A DNA stretch of 64,000 nucleotides, taken from positions 682,001-746,000 of the forward strand of contig NZ_CP013373.1 of assembly GCF_001522585.2 (NCBI RefSeq). Direction: 5' to 3'. Of this stretch, positions 11,638 through 21,681 are shown piece by piece (positions within the stretch are counted from its first letter, which is position 1; each line of letters opens with the position of its first letter). Source of the stretch: Burkholderia sp. NRF60-BP8. GTDB lineage: Bacteria; Pseudomonadota; Gammaproteobacteria; Burkholderiales; Burkholderiaceae. A program made the translations under genes and the position numbers. The notes below the pieces were generated by a model, which worked only from the letters and a program-made list of their open reading frames with translations, did not search any database and had not been told where the DNA came from.

Positions 11638-12597
11638 ATGACCCTGACTGAATTGAAGTACATCGTCGCGGTCGCGCGCGAGCGGCATTTCGGTCGCGCG
11701 GCCGAAGCGTGCTTCGTGAGCCAGCCGACCCTGTCGGTGGCGATCAAGAAGCTCGAAGACGAGCTCAACGTGCAGATTTTCGAGCGCGGCGCGAGCGAAG
11801 TGAGCGTGACGCCGATCGGCGACCAGATCGTCACCCAGGCGCAGCGCGTGCTCGAGCAGACGTTCGCGATCAAGGAGATCGCGAAGCAGGGCAAGGACCC
11901 GCTCGTCGGCCCGTTCCGCCTCGGCGTGATCTACACGATCGGGCCGTACCTGCTGCCGACGCTCGTCAAGCAGATGATCCAGCGTGTCCCGCAGATGCCG
12001 CTGATGCTGCAGGAGAACTACACGCTGAAGTTGCTCGAACTGCTGAAGCAGGGCGAGATCGACGCCGCGATCATGGCGCTGCCGTTCCCCGAAACCGGCC
12101 TGATGGTGCGGCCGCTGTACGACGAGCCGTTCGTCGTCGCGCTGCCGGCCGGCCATCCGTGGGAGAAGCGCGACGAAATCGACGCCGAGGATCTGAAGCA
12201 GGAAACCATGCTGCTGCTCGGCAACGGCCACTGCTTCCGCGATCACGTGCTCGGGGTGTGTCCGGAACTGATGCGCTTCTCGCAGACGGCCGACGGCATC
12301 CAGAAGACGTTCGAGGGCTCGTCGCTCGAAACCATTCGCCACATGGTCGCGAGCGGCGTCGGCATCACCGTGCTGCCGCGGATGTCGGTCGCCGAGATCG
12401 GCCCGCGCGCGAACGGCCCCGATGCCGAGCTGCTGTCGTACGTGCCGTTCAACGAACCGGTGCCCGACCGCCGCGTGGTGCTCGTGTGGCGCAAGAGCTT
12501 CACGCGGATGCCGGCGATCGACGCGATCAGCGACGCGATTGCCGCATGCGAGCTGCCGGGCGTCGCGAAGCTCGACATGCCGGCCACGATGAACTGA
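11638..12597 (+). CDS. oxyR: Hydrogen peroxide-sensing LysR-type regulator OxyR
   Basis: OxyR is a transcription factor that is activated when peroxide forms an intramolecular disulfide. The 319-residue protein has an N-terminal winged helix-turn-helix (about 1-60, with AEACFVSQPTLSVAIKKLE). Its regulatory domain has both redox cysteines, C199 in GNGHCFRDH and C208 in GVCPEL, numbered exactly as in E. coli OxyR. katG and dps, classical OxyR targets, lie directly downstream on the same strand. A rho-independent terminator at 12631-12658 separates oxyR from them, so the katG unit should have its own promoter. Confidence 0.97.
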   Translation: MTLTELKYIVAVARERHFGRAAEACFVSQPTLSVAIKKLEDELNVQIFERGASEVSVTPIGDQIVTQAQRVLEQTFAIKEIAKQGKDPLVGPFRLGVIYTIGPYLLPTLVKQMIQRVPQMPLMLQENYTLKLLELLKQGEIDAAIMALPFPETGLMVRPLYDEPFVVALPAGHPWEKRDEIDAEDLKQETMLLLGNGHCFRDHVLGVCPELMRFSQTADGIQKTFEGSSLETIRHMVASGVGITVLPRMSVAEIGPRANGPDAELLSYVPFNEPVPDRRVVLVWRKSFTRMPAIDAISDAIAACELPGVAKLDMPATMN

Positions 12598-12630
12598 CGT
12601 GCCGACGAGGCGTCTGTGGCAGCGTGATGA

Positions 12631-12658
12631 ACGGGGTCGTGTGACCCCGTTTATTTTT
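12631..12658 (+). terminator. Rho-independent terminator of oxyR
   Basis: An 8-bp perfect stem (ACGGGGTC 12631-12638 and GACCCCGT 12643-12650) with a GTGT loop runs straight into TTATTTTT. It begins 34 bases after the oxyR stop codon. Confidence 0.85.
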
Positions 12659-12660
12659 CC

Positions 12661-12725
12661 CTATCGTATAGATGAAATTTATCAAATTCAAATAATTGAT
12701 AGATATAGATAGAATCCTCTACATG
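12661..12725 (+). promoter_or_regulatory. AT-rich katG promoter region with candidate OxyR site
   Basis: This is an abrupt AT-rich island in otherwise GC-rich sequence, just after the oxyR terminator. At 12668-12682 the pattern ATAG-N7-TTAT matches nine of the ten defined bases of one half of the classical OxyR consensus, and the second half is degenerate. CTAT-CGT-ATAG (12661-12671) and the inverted repeat TATCAA/TTGATA (12680-12685 and 12696-12701) overlap it. Control of the downstream small ORFs, katG and perhaps dps is inferred from position. Confidence 0.5.
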
Positions 12726-12785
12726 GATTGATGTCGAGCCGATGGGCGAGATGCACGTTGGATGCAAGCGTCAAAGGAGGATGTC

Positions 12786-12923
12786 ATGATGCGGTCGGTA
12801 TTGAAGCACGCGCAGCGGAACATCCCGTCGCGCGACACGGTCGTACATCGCGCCAGGGCGGCGATTCGCGGCCTGCGCCCGATTGCGTTCGCGTACCTGG
12901 CGGACCGTGTGTATGGCGGATGA
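12786..12923 (+). CDS. Possible 45-residue basic protein in the katG leader
   Basis: This is an unrecognised small ORF. A near-perfect Shine-Dalgarno sequence (AAAGGAGG, 12773-12780) stands five bases before the ATG at 12786. The predicted product is 45 residues, strongly basic (nine Arg, one Lys), with a C-terminal half rich in Ala, Leu and Ile that could form an amphipathic helix and ends in Tyr-Gly-Gly. It is the first ORF after the candidate OxyR-controlled promoter and lies 66 bases before the next small ORF. It could encode a stress-induced small protein or be a translated leader peptide. No homologue comes to mind, so coding status is uncertain. Confidence 0.45.
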   Translation: MMRSVLKHAQRNIPSRDTVVHRARAAIRGLRPIAFAYLADRVYGG

Positions 12924-12989
12924 GTGCCGCCGCACGCCGGTCCAGTGTTCCCCCGAATCACCTGCCGTCGAGCCTTGAGGGAGCATCGC

Positions 12990-13118
12990 ATGTCCGATAT
13001 CCGAAAAACCGCCCGCGTCGCCGGTACGACGGCTACCGGCAGCCGCTTCCCCGAGTGCCCCGCCTGCGGCGCACGGCAACGGGAACGCGTGTCCAGGGCC
13101 GCGCACGACATCCCGTAG
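12990..13118 (+). CDS. Possible 42-residue protein with a CPAC motif upstream of katG
   Basis: This is an unrecognised small ORF. The ATG at 12990 is preceded at seven bases by GAGGGAG. The product begins MSDIRKTARVAG and carries one CxxC knuckle (FPECPACGARQRE, cysteines 23 and 26), then a basic tail. A single CxxC could bind a metal together with other ligands or take part in thiol chemistry, which would fit a peroxide-response locus. That is inference. It ends 102 bases before katG. Conservation across related genomes would decide whether it is real. Confidence 0.4.
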   Translation: MSDIRKTARVAGTTATGSRFPECPACGARQRERVSRAAHDIP

Positions 13119-15407
<2,289 letters not shown>

Positions 15408-15452
15408 ACCCGGCCGCATCCCGATAGCGGTGATGCAGTCATGCAGTAACGT

Positions 15453-15485
15453 GAAACGGCCGGTCCGGCGACCGGCCGTTTCTTC
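15453..15485 (+). terminator. Hairpin terminator after katG
   Basis: A 12-bp perfect stem (GAAACGGCCGGT 15453-15464 and ACCGGCCGTTTC 15471-15482) with a six-base loop is followed by only a short T-rich run. It begins 45 bases after the katG stop. With so weak a T-tract it may terminate only partly and let transcription reach dps. Confidence 0.65.
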
Positions 15486-15518
15486 CCTGAACGATGTCTT
15501 GTCAAAGGAGTGACGACC

Positions 15519-15689
15519 ATGACGCAAATGATGCTCGACATGCGCGCGGCCGCGTTGCCCATTCTGCGATCGCCGGTGGAGCTGGCGCGCTACGTCGTCG
15601 GCTTCGCGATCGTCGTCGGCGGAGCGGCGGAGCTGGCCTCGCAGGCGCTGCACGCGCTCGCGCCGGTCGTGTCGGCCGCCGGCGGTTGA
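15519..15689 (+). CDS. Possible 56-residue hydrophobic small protein between katG and dps
   Basis: This is an unrecognised small ORF. AAAGGAG (15504-15510) stands eight bases before the ATG at 15519. The product starts with a Met-rich stretch ([14 protein letters not shown]). A long nonpolar segment follows (about residues 24-54, including [17 protein letters not shown]), compatible with one membrane-associated helix. There are no Cys or His residues. It sits between the katG terminator and dps (120 bases further), in the peroxide-response block. Strong ribosome-binding site and codon bias favour a real gene. Confidence 0.55.
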   Translation: MTQMMLDMRAAALPILRSPVELARYVVGFAIVVGGAAELASQALHALAPVVSAAGG

Positions 15690-15809
15690 GGGCGGCAACG
15701 GATTCGCGACGCTAGACTGGCGAGTCGCGAACGGATGCCGCGCGATGCGGCATGCGGATTGCCCGATGCATTTTCGCCGGTTCGACATTTCGAATGAGGA
15801 GTCCCGAAG

Positions 15810-16298
15810 ATGGCCAAGAAAGGCAACGCCACGCAGATCAACATCGGCATCAGCGACAAGGACCGCAAGAACATCGCGGAGGGCCTGTCGCGCCTGCTCG
15901 CCGATACGTTTTCGCTGTACCTGAAGACCCACAATTTCCACTGGAACGTGACCGGACCGATGTTCAACACGCTGCACCTGATGTTCGAGGAGCAGTACAA
16001 CGAACTATGGCTCGCGGTCGACTCCGTCGCCGAGCGCATTCGCACGCTGGGCGTCGTCGCGCCCGGCACGTTCGGCGATTTCGCGAAACTGTCGTCGGTG
16101 CCGGAAGCGAAGGGCGTGCCGGCCGCCGAGGAGATGATCCGCCAACTCGTCGAAGGGCACGAGACGGTCGTGCGCACCGCGCGCGAAATCTTCCCGATCG
16201 CCGACGCGGCGAGCGACGAGCCGACCGCCGACTTGCTCACGCAGCGCTTGCAGACGCACGAAAAGACCGCATGGATGCTGCGGTCGCTGCTCGCGTGA
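15810..16298 (+). CDS. dps: Dps-family DNA-binding ferroxidase
   Basis: Dps is a dodecameric ferritin-like protein that oxidises Fe(II) with peroxide, stores the iron and protects DNA. The 162-residue four-helix protein has the intersubunit ferroxidase residues in [10 protein letters not shown] and, downstream, the helix [24 protein letters not shown] with the Asp and Glu ligands. A Lys-containing N-terminus (MAKKGNA) may contact DNA. GGAG precedes the ATG. The katG-dps arrangement is one I recall as OxyR-controlled in B. pseudomallei. Here a hairpin and a small ORF lie between the two genes. Confidence 0.96.
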   Translation: MAKKGNATQINIGISDKDRKNIAEGLSRLLADTFSLYLKTHNFHWNVTGPMFNTLHLMFEEQYNELWLAVDSVAERIRTLGVVAPGTFGDFAKLSSVPEAKGVPAAEEMIRQLVEGHETVVRTAREIFPIADAASDEPTADLLTQRLQTHEKTAWMLRSLLA

Positions 16299-16504
16299 GC
16301 CCGAAGCCGCTGGTGCGTCGGGCCGGGCCCGGGCAGGCCGGCGCCGAATCTGTCCCTGGATCGATGTCCGCCGCCGCGCGGCCGTGCGCAGCGGGCCGCG
16401 GCGGCCGGCCCGCCCGCCGCGACCGTGGGCCGCGGGTCGCGCCGACATGACGCGCAGCGCCGCTCGGCTCTAAAATGCCGGGATTCTCTTCCTGGTGCTT
16501 CGCC

Positions 16505-17368
16505 ATGCTTGCCCGCTTTCCCCTGTATCTGCGGCTCGTCCGGATGGACAAGCCGATCGGCAGCCTGCTGCTGCTGTGGCCGACGCTCAACGCGCTGTGG
16601 ATCGCATCGGACGGTAAGCCGCGCTGGCCGCTGCTCGTGATCTTCACGCTCGGCACGCTGCTGATGCGCTCGGCCGGCTGCGCGATCAACGATTACGCCG
16701 ACCGCGATTTCGACCGCCACGTGAAGCGCACGGCCGACCGGCCGCTGACGTCGGGCAAGATCCGCGCATGGGAGGCCGTCGCGATCGCGGTCGGGCTGTC
16801 GTTCGTCGCGTTCCTGCTGATCCTGCCGCTCAATACGCTGACGAAAGAATTGTCGGTCGTCGCACTGTTCGTCGCCGGCTCCTATCCGTTCATGAAGCGC
16901 TTCTTCGCGATTCCGCAGGCGTATCTCGGCATCGCGTTCGGCTTCGGCATCCCGATGGCGTTCGCGGCCGTGCAGGACACGGTGCCGATGCTGGCGTGGG
17001 TGATGCTGGTCGCGAACATCTTCTGGTCGGTCGCGTACGACACCGAATATGCGATGGTCGATCGCGACGACGACATCAAGATCGGCATCCGCACGTCCGC
17101 GCTGACGTTCGGCCGCTTCGACGTCGCGGCCGTGATGGCGTGCTACGCGGTGACGCTCGGCATCTACGTGTGGATCGGCGTGACGCTCGGCTTCGGCCTC
17201 GCATACTGGGCCGGCTGGGCGGCGGCGCTCGGCTGCGCGCTGTATCACTACACGCTGATCAAGGGTCGCGAACGGATGCCGTGCTTCGCGGCGTTCCGCC
17301 ACAACAACTGGCTCGGCGGCGTGCTGTTCGCGGGCATCGCCGCGCATTACCTGCTGGCCGCTCGCTGA
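16505..17368 (+). CDS. ubiA: 4-hydroxybenzoate octaprenyltransferase
   Basis: UbiA is an inner-membrane prenyltransferase that attaches the polyprenyl tail to 4-hydroxybenzoate in ubiquinone synthesis. With the start at 16505 ([20 protein letters not shown]) it is 287 residues. The first Asp-rich motif is [11 protein letters not shown] and the second is [16 protein letters not shown]. About eight hydrophobic helices are apparent. An upstream ATG at 16475 adds ten residues without family similarity. It is the last plus-strand gene of the block and ends at a bidirectional terminator facing proC. Confidence 0.96.
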   Translation: MLARFPLYLRLVRMDKPIGSLLLLWPTLNALWIASDGKPRWPLLVIFTLGTLLMRSAGCAINDYADRDFDRHVKRTADRPLTSGKIRAWEAVAIAVGLSFVAFLLILPLNTLTKELSVVALFVAGSYPFMKRFFAIPQAYLGIAFGFGIPMAFAAVQDTVPMLAWVMLVANIFWSVAYDTEYAMVDRDDDIKIGIRTSALTFGRFDVAAVMACYAVTLGIYVWIGVTLGFGLAYWAGWAAALGCALYHYTLIKGRERMPCFAAFRHNNWLGGVLFAGIAAHYLLAAR

Positions 17369-17409
17369 ACGACACCCCGACATATCGCGCCTTTGCGGGC
17401 GGCGCCAAC

Positions 17410-17440
17410 GAAAAAAGCGACCCGACGGTCGCTTTTTTTA
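17410..17440. terminator. Bidirectional terminator between ubiA and proC
   Basis: The stem GCGACC/GGTCGC (17417-17422 and 17427-17432) is flanked by an A-run on the left and a T-run on the right, so it can end both ubiA (plus) and proC (minus). The two genes converge here. Confidence 0.9.
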
Positions 17441-17476
17441 CGTCCGGCGCCGGCCAAACCGGCGCCGTTGTCGCGC

Positions 17477-18289
17477 TTACGCGCGGCCGAGCTCGTCGCC
17501 CATTTCCTTCGCGCGCGCGTCGGCTGCGAGCGCGCCGCGCACGATCGCTTCCTTCACGCCCTGCGCGTCGAACGCCGCGAGCGCGGCGGCCGTCGTGCCG
17601 CCCTTCGACGTCACGCGTTCGCGCAGCACGCTCGCCGGCTCGCCCGATTGCGCGGCCAGTTGCGCGGCGCCCGCGAACGTCGCGACCGCGAGCGCGCGGC
17701 CCTGTTCGTCGTTCATGCCGAGACGGCGCGCGGCTTCCTGCAGCGCTTCGATGAAATAGAACACGTATGCGGGGCCGCTGCCCGAAATCGCCGTGACCGC
17801 GTCGAGCTGCGATTCGTCGTCGAACCACACGATCTCGCCGACCGCGCCGAGCACGCTCGACGCGAGTTCGCGGCCTGCCGCGTCGACGCCCGGCAGCGCG
17901 GCCAGGCCGGTCACGCCCATGCCGACCAGCGCCGGCGTGTTCGGCATCGTGCGCACGACGCGCGCGTAGCCGCCGAGCCAGCGGGCGAGATCCGTGCCGC
18001 GGATGCCGGCCGCGATGCTGATCACGAGCTGCGACTTCAGGTGCGGCGCGAGCGCCTGCGCGACGTCCTTCAGCACCTGCGGCTTCACCGCGAGCACGAT
18101 CGCGTCGTAATCGGCGAGCGTTGCGTCGACGGCCGCGCCGGTGCGCACGCCGAATTGCTGCGCGGCGCGCGCGCGGACGTCTTCGTTGATGTCGACGGCA
18201 TACAGGCCGTCCGCGGCGACGCCGCGCTTGATCAGGCCGCCGATCAGGGCCGCGGCCATGTTGCCGCCGCCGATGAATGCGATTTTCAT
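17477..18289 (-). CDS. proC: Pyrroline-5-carboxylate reductase
   Basis: ProC performs the last step of proline synthesis, reducing 1-pyrroline-5-carboxylate with NAD(P)H in the cytosol. The 270-residue protein starts with the Rossmann motif IAFIGGGNMAAALIGGL. It contains the family segments AVKPQVL, RTMPNTPALVG and the C-terminal signature ISGSGPAYVFYFIEAL. The ATG at 18289 gives the standard length. It follows yggS by 53 bases on the same strand, a widespread pairing. Confidence 0.97.
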   Translation of the reverse strand: MKIAFIGGGNMAAALIGGLIKRGVAADGLYAVDINEDVRARAAQQFGVRTGAAVDATLADYDAIVLAVKPQVLKDVAQALAPHLKSQLVISIAAGIRGTDLARWLGGYARVVRTMPNTPALVGMGVTGLAALPGVDAAGRELASSVLGAVGEIVWFDDESQLDAVTAISGSGPAYVFYFIEALQEAARRLGMNDEQGRALAVATFAGAAQLAAQSGEPASVLRERVTSKGGTTAAALAAFDAQGVKEAIVRGALAADARAKEMGDELGRA

Positions 18290-18342
18290 GATGTCGGGAA
18301 TGAGCGAGTGAGTGAACGGAAAGGCGGAAAAGAACGCGGCGT

Positions 18343-19041
18343 TCAGCGCGAGTAGTCGCGCGCGCCGAAGATCGCGGTGCCGACGCGCACGATCGTCGCG
18401 CCTTCGAGCACGGCCGCGTCGAGATCGGCGGACATGCCCATCGACAGCGTGTCGAGCGGCAGGCCGTCGGCGCGCAACGCGTCGAACAACGCGCGCAGCG
18501 CGCGGTGCGGCGCGCGCTGCGCGTCGGTGTCGGCGGCCGGCTCGGGAATCGCCATCAGGCCGCGCAGCCGCAGCGACGGCAGCGCGGCGACCGCCCGCGC
18601 GACCTCGGCCACGTCGGCCGGCGCGACGCCGCTCTTCGACGCCTCGCCGCTGATGTTCACCTGCACGCATACGTTGAGCGGCGGCAGGTGCGCGGGGCGT
18701 TGTTCCGACAGGCGCTGCGCGATCTTCAGCCGGTCGACCGAATGGACCCAGTCGAAGCGCTCGGCGACGGGGCGCGTCTTGTTCGATTGCAGCGGCCCGA
18801 TGAAATGCCATTCGAGGCTCGCGCGCAGGTCGGCGAGCGCGTCGATCTTGTCGATCGACTCCTGCACGTAGTTCTCGCCGAAGGCGCGCTGCCCGGCTGC
18901 ATGCGCGGCGCGCACGTCGTCGGCCGGAAACGTCTTCGACACGGCGAGCAGCGATACGGTGGCGGGATCGCGGCCGGCCGCGCGGGCGGCGTCGGCGATG
19001 CGGCGGTGAACGGAGTCGAGACGGGCGGCGAGATCGGACAT
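18343..19041 (-). CDS. yggS: YggS-family pyridoxal phosphate homeostasis protein
   Basis: This is a cytosolic PLP-binding protein of the alanine racemase-like fold-type III barrel, with a homeostatic rather than a known catalytic role. The start at 19041 ([14 protein letters not shown]) gives 232 residues. The PLP lysine is in [13 protein letters not shown]. Other family blocks are [27 protein letters not shown] and [13 protein letters not shown]. An upstream GTG/ATG option adds seven residues. It is followed by proC. Confidence 0.95.
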   Translation of the reverse strand: MSDLAARLDSVHRRIADAARAAGRDPATVSLLAVSKTFPADDVRAAHAAGQRAFGENYVQESIDKIDALADLRASLEWHFIGPLQSNKTRPVAERFDWVHSVDRLKIAQRLSEQRPAHLPPLNVCVQVNISGEASKSGVAPADVAEVARAVAALPSLRLRGLMAIPEPAADTDAQRAPHRALRALFDALRADGLPLDTLSMGMSADLDAAVLEGATIVRVGTAIFGARDYSR

Positions 19042-19174
19042 GACGGGCACGGAAGCAGGCACGCAAGCAGCGCGGAAACGGGCATGAAGCCGATGCGCAG
19101 CGATCCGCGGCGCATCGATCCGCTCATTATACGGACGCCGCGCGCCTGCCCGTCATGCGTGAACGGGCGCTAGC

Positions 19175-20401
19175 CTAGCCGTACAGCAAGTGCTCGACGA
19201 GCTGGATCCAGTGGGCGACCGGCACCTGCGTGCCGCTTTGCAGATGCGCGATGCAGCCGATGTTGCCGGATACGATCATCTGCGGTTCGAGCGCCTGCAG
19301 CTTCAGCAGCTTCTGCTTGCGCAACCGGTACGACAGCGACGGCTGCGTCAGCGAGTAGGTGCCGGCCGAGCCGCAGCACAGATGGCTGTCGGCCGGCAGC
19401 CGCACGTCGATGCCGAGCGTCTCGAGCAGGCGCTCGACCTTGCCGCGCGACTGCTGCCCGTGCTGCAGCGTGCACGGCGGGTGGTACGCGACCGTATGGA
19501 TCGCGCGGCGCCGGGCGATCGTCGCGAGTTCGGCCTCGAACGCGAGCAGCACGTCGGAGATGTCGCGCGTCAGCGACACGATGCGTTGCGCTTTCTCCGC
19601 ATAGGCCGGATCGTCGCGCAGCAGGTGCGCGTATTCGAGCACCGTCGCGCCGCAGCCCGATGCATTCATCACGATCGCCTCGGCGCCCTGTTCGACGTGG
19701 GGCCACCACGCGTCGATGTTGCGGCGCGCGTCGTCGAGCGCTTCGTCGTGATAGTTCAGATGCAGGCGGATCGCGCCGCAGCAGCCCGCGTCAGGCGAGA
19801 CGACCGTCTCGATGCCGAGCGCGTCGAGCACGCGTGCGGTCGCGATGTTGATGTTCGGCAGCATCGACGGCTGCACGCAGCCGCCGAGCATCAGCATCTT
19901 GCGCGTATGCGTGCGGTGCGGCCATTCGAGCAGCCGCGTGCGCGGCGGCACCTTGTCGCGTAGCCGCTTCGGCAGCAGCGGCCGCACGTGCTGGCCGAGC
20001 CGCATCGCCGGAGAGAACAGCGCGGCGTTCGGCACGACGCTCGCGAGCACGCGGCGCATGAGCCGCTGCTGCGCGGGGCGTTCCACCTGCGCCTCCACGT
20101 GCTTGCGGCCGATCTCGACGAGCCGGCCGTACTGGACGCCGGACGGGCAGGTCGTCTCGCAGCTGCGGCAGGTGAGGCAGCGGTCGAGGTGCTGCTGCGT
20201 GCTGCGCGTGACGGGCGCGCCTTCGACCATCTGCTTGATCAGGTAGATGCGTCCGCGCGGGCCGTCGAGTTCGTCGCCGAGCAGTTGATAGGTCGGGCAG
20301 GTCGCGGTGCAGAACCCGCAGTGCACGCACTTGCGCAGGATCGCGTCGGCCTCGTCGCCGTCGGGCGTATTGCGGATGAAATCGGCGAGGTTCGTTTGCA
20401 T
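19175..20401 (-). CDS. glcF: Glycolate oxidase iron-sulfur subunit GlcF
   Basis: GlcF is the iron-sulfur subunit of glycolate dehydrogenase, passing electrons from the FAD subunits to the respiratory chain. The 408-residue protein has two [4Fe-4S] clusters near the N-terminus (CVHCGFCTATCP and CLTCRSCETTCPSG). Two C-terminal CCG domains follow (DAGCCGAIRLH and HLCCGSAGTYSL), as in the heterodisulfide-reductase-like family. The length equals E. coli GlcF (407). It starts seven bases after the glcE stop, indicating translational coupling, and is last in the glc unit. Confidence 0.96.
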   Translation of the reverse strand: MQTNLADFIRNTPDGDEADAILRKCVHCGFCTATCPTYQLLGDELDGPRGRIYLIKQMVEGAPVTRSTQQHLDRCLTCRSCETTCPSGVQYGRLVEIGRKHVEAQVERPAQQRLMRRVLASVVPNAALFSPAMRLGQHVRPLLPKRLRDKVPPRTRLLEWPHRTHTRKMLMLGGCVQPSMLPNINIATARVLDALGIETVVSPDAGCCGAIRLHLNYHDEALDDARRNIDAWWPHVEQGAEAIVMNASGCGATVLEYAHLLRDDPAYAEKAQRIVSLTRDISDVLLAFEAELATIARRRAIHTVAYHPPCTLQHGQQSRGKVERLLETLGIDVRLPADSHLCCGSAGTYSLTQPSLSYRLRKQKLLKLQALEPQMIVSGNIGCIAHLQSGTQVPVAHWIQLVEHLLYG

Positions 20402-20408
20402 CCTGCCC

Positions 20409-21497
20409 TCAAAGTTCCGGGTACAGCCGGCCGCGATTGAAGATGCGCGCGGGATCGAACGCGCTCTTCAGCCCGCGGTGGATCTTCATCATCGGCGCGG
20501 GCAGCGGTGTGAACACGCCCGCACTGCGGTCGTAGGTGTCGCCCGCGCGGAACAGCGTCGCATGGCCGCCGGCCTGCTTCGCGCTCATGCGCACGGTTTG
20601 CGCGTCGGCGTCGGTGATCCACCAGCGCTGCGCGCCGCCCCATTCCATCAACTGCGTGCCGGGCAGATGCATCGGTTCGGTGATCGACGGCAGCGACAGG
20701 CGCCACAGCGCGTAGCCGGGCGGGATGCCGTTGAAGAACGGATCGGTATGCTCGCGCAGGCCGGACCAGAAGCGCTCGGCCTCGACCGCGTCGACGACTT
20801 CGCCGCCGAGCAGCGTTTTCGCGGATTTCACGGCGGCTTCCGCGCCCGACAGGCGCAGCACGAGCGTGCCGTTGCGCCACGCGCTCGCGCTGACCGGCAG
20901 CGGATGGCCGCCCCATTCGTTGAGCTTGCGCACCGCGTCGGTCGCGGTCATCTCGAATTTGAGCGTGACTTCGGCGACAGGCATCGGCAGCACCTTGATC
21001 GACAGGTCGAGCATGAGCCCGAGCGTGCCGAGCGCGCCGGCCATCAGCCGTGACACGTCGTAGCCGGCGACGTTCTTCACGACCTGCCCGCCGAAGCGCA
21101 GCGTTTCGCCGCGACCGTTCATCAGCGTGGTGCCGAGCACGAAATCGCGCGGTGCGCCGCAGGTGGCGCGGCGCGGGCCCGCGAGGCCGGCCGCGACGCA
21201 GCCGCCGACGGTGGCCGAACGGCCGAAGTGCGGCGGCTCGAACGGCAGCATCTGGCCGTGCTCGGCGAGGACGGTTTCAAGTTGCGCGAGCGGCGTGCCT
21301 GCGCGGACCGTGACGACGAGTTCGGCCGGGTCGTACGACACGACGCCTTGAAACGCGCGCGTGTCGAGTATTTCGCCCTCGAGCGCCTGGCCGTACCAGT
21401 CCTTGGTGCCGCCGCCGCGGATCCGCAGCGGCCGGCCGTCGGCACTGGCGGCGCGGATGCGCTCGGCCCATCCGGCGACGATGTCGTCCTCTTCCAT
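20409..21497 (-). CDS. glcE: Glycolate oxidase FAD-binding subunit GlcE
   Basis: GlcE is the smaller flavoprotein subunit of glycolate dehydrogenase. The 362-residue protein has a PCMH-type FAD domain with the segment PFEPPHFGRSATVGGCVAAG and a C-terminal region ending RIFNRGRLYPEL, as in GlcE. The substrate-binding cap is shorter than in GlcD. It is 184 bases downstream of glcD and seven upstream of glcF. I see no clear promoter or terminator in the 184-base gap, which is simply GC-rich. Confidence 0.94.
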   Translation of the reverse strand: MEEDDIVAGWAERIRAASADGRPLRIRGGGTKDWYGQALEGEILDTRAFQGVVSYDPAELVVTVRAGTPLAQLETVLAEHGQMLPFEPPHFGRSATVGGCVAAGLAGPRRATCGAPRDFVLGTTLMNGRGETLRFGGQVVKNVAGYDVSRLMAGALGTLGLMLDLSIKVLPMPVAEVTLKFEMTATDAVRKLNEWGGHPLPVSASAWRNGTLVLRLSGAEAAVKSAKTLLGGEVVDAVEAERFWSGLREHTDPFFNGIPPGYALWRLSLPSITEPMHLPGTQLMEWGGAQRWWITDADAQTVRMSAKQAGGHATLFRAGDTYDRSAGVFTPLPAPMMKIHRGLKSAFDPARIFNRGRLYPEL

Positions 21498-21681
21498 GTT
21501 CCGTTGCTTTCTCGTCTCGTTGTCCGGTCGATTGTACCGGGGTGGCGCGATTCCACATCGCGACTATCCCTAAGCCCAGTCCCGCAGCCGGCATGTGCGG
21601 CCGGCACGCGAACGCGCCGCGCGGGCACGGCGGACCCGCGCCCCGCGGCCGCCGGTGCGGGCCGCGACCCGCGCGCGCCGC

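Noticed and set aside
9172..12342. A minus-strand open frame of over 1000 codons opposite recG and oxyR
   Set aside because: Low-complexity Arg-rich translation with no motif. RecG and OxyR on the plus strand explain the region.
15735..15753. Short hairpin (ATGCCGC/GCGGCAT) before dps as a terminator
   Set aside because: Seven-bp stem without a T-run, 57 bases before dps; too weak to call a terminator.
21498..21681. Possible small gene in the glcD-glcE gap
   Set aside because: The interval is GC-rich without a Shine-Dalgarno sequence followed by a plausible frame on the minus strand.
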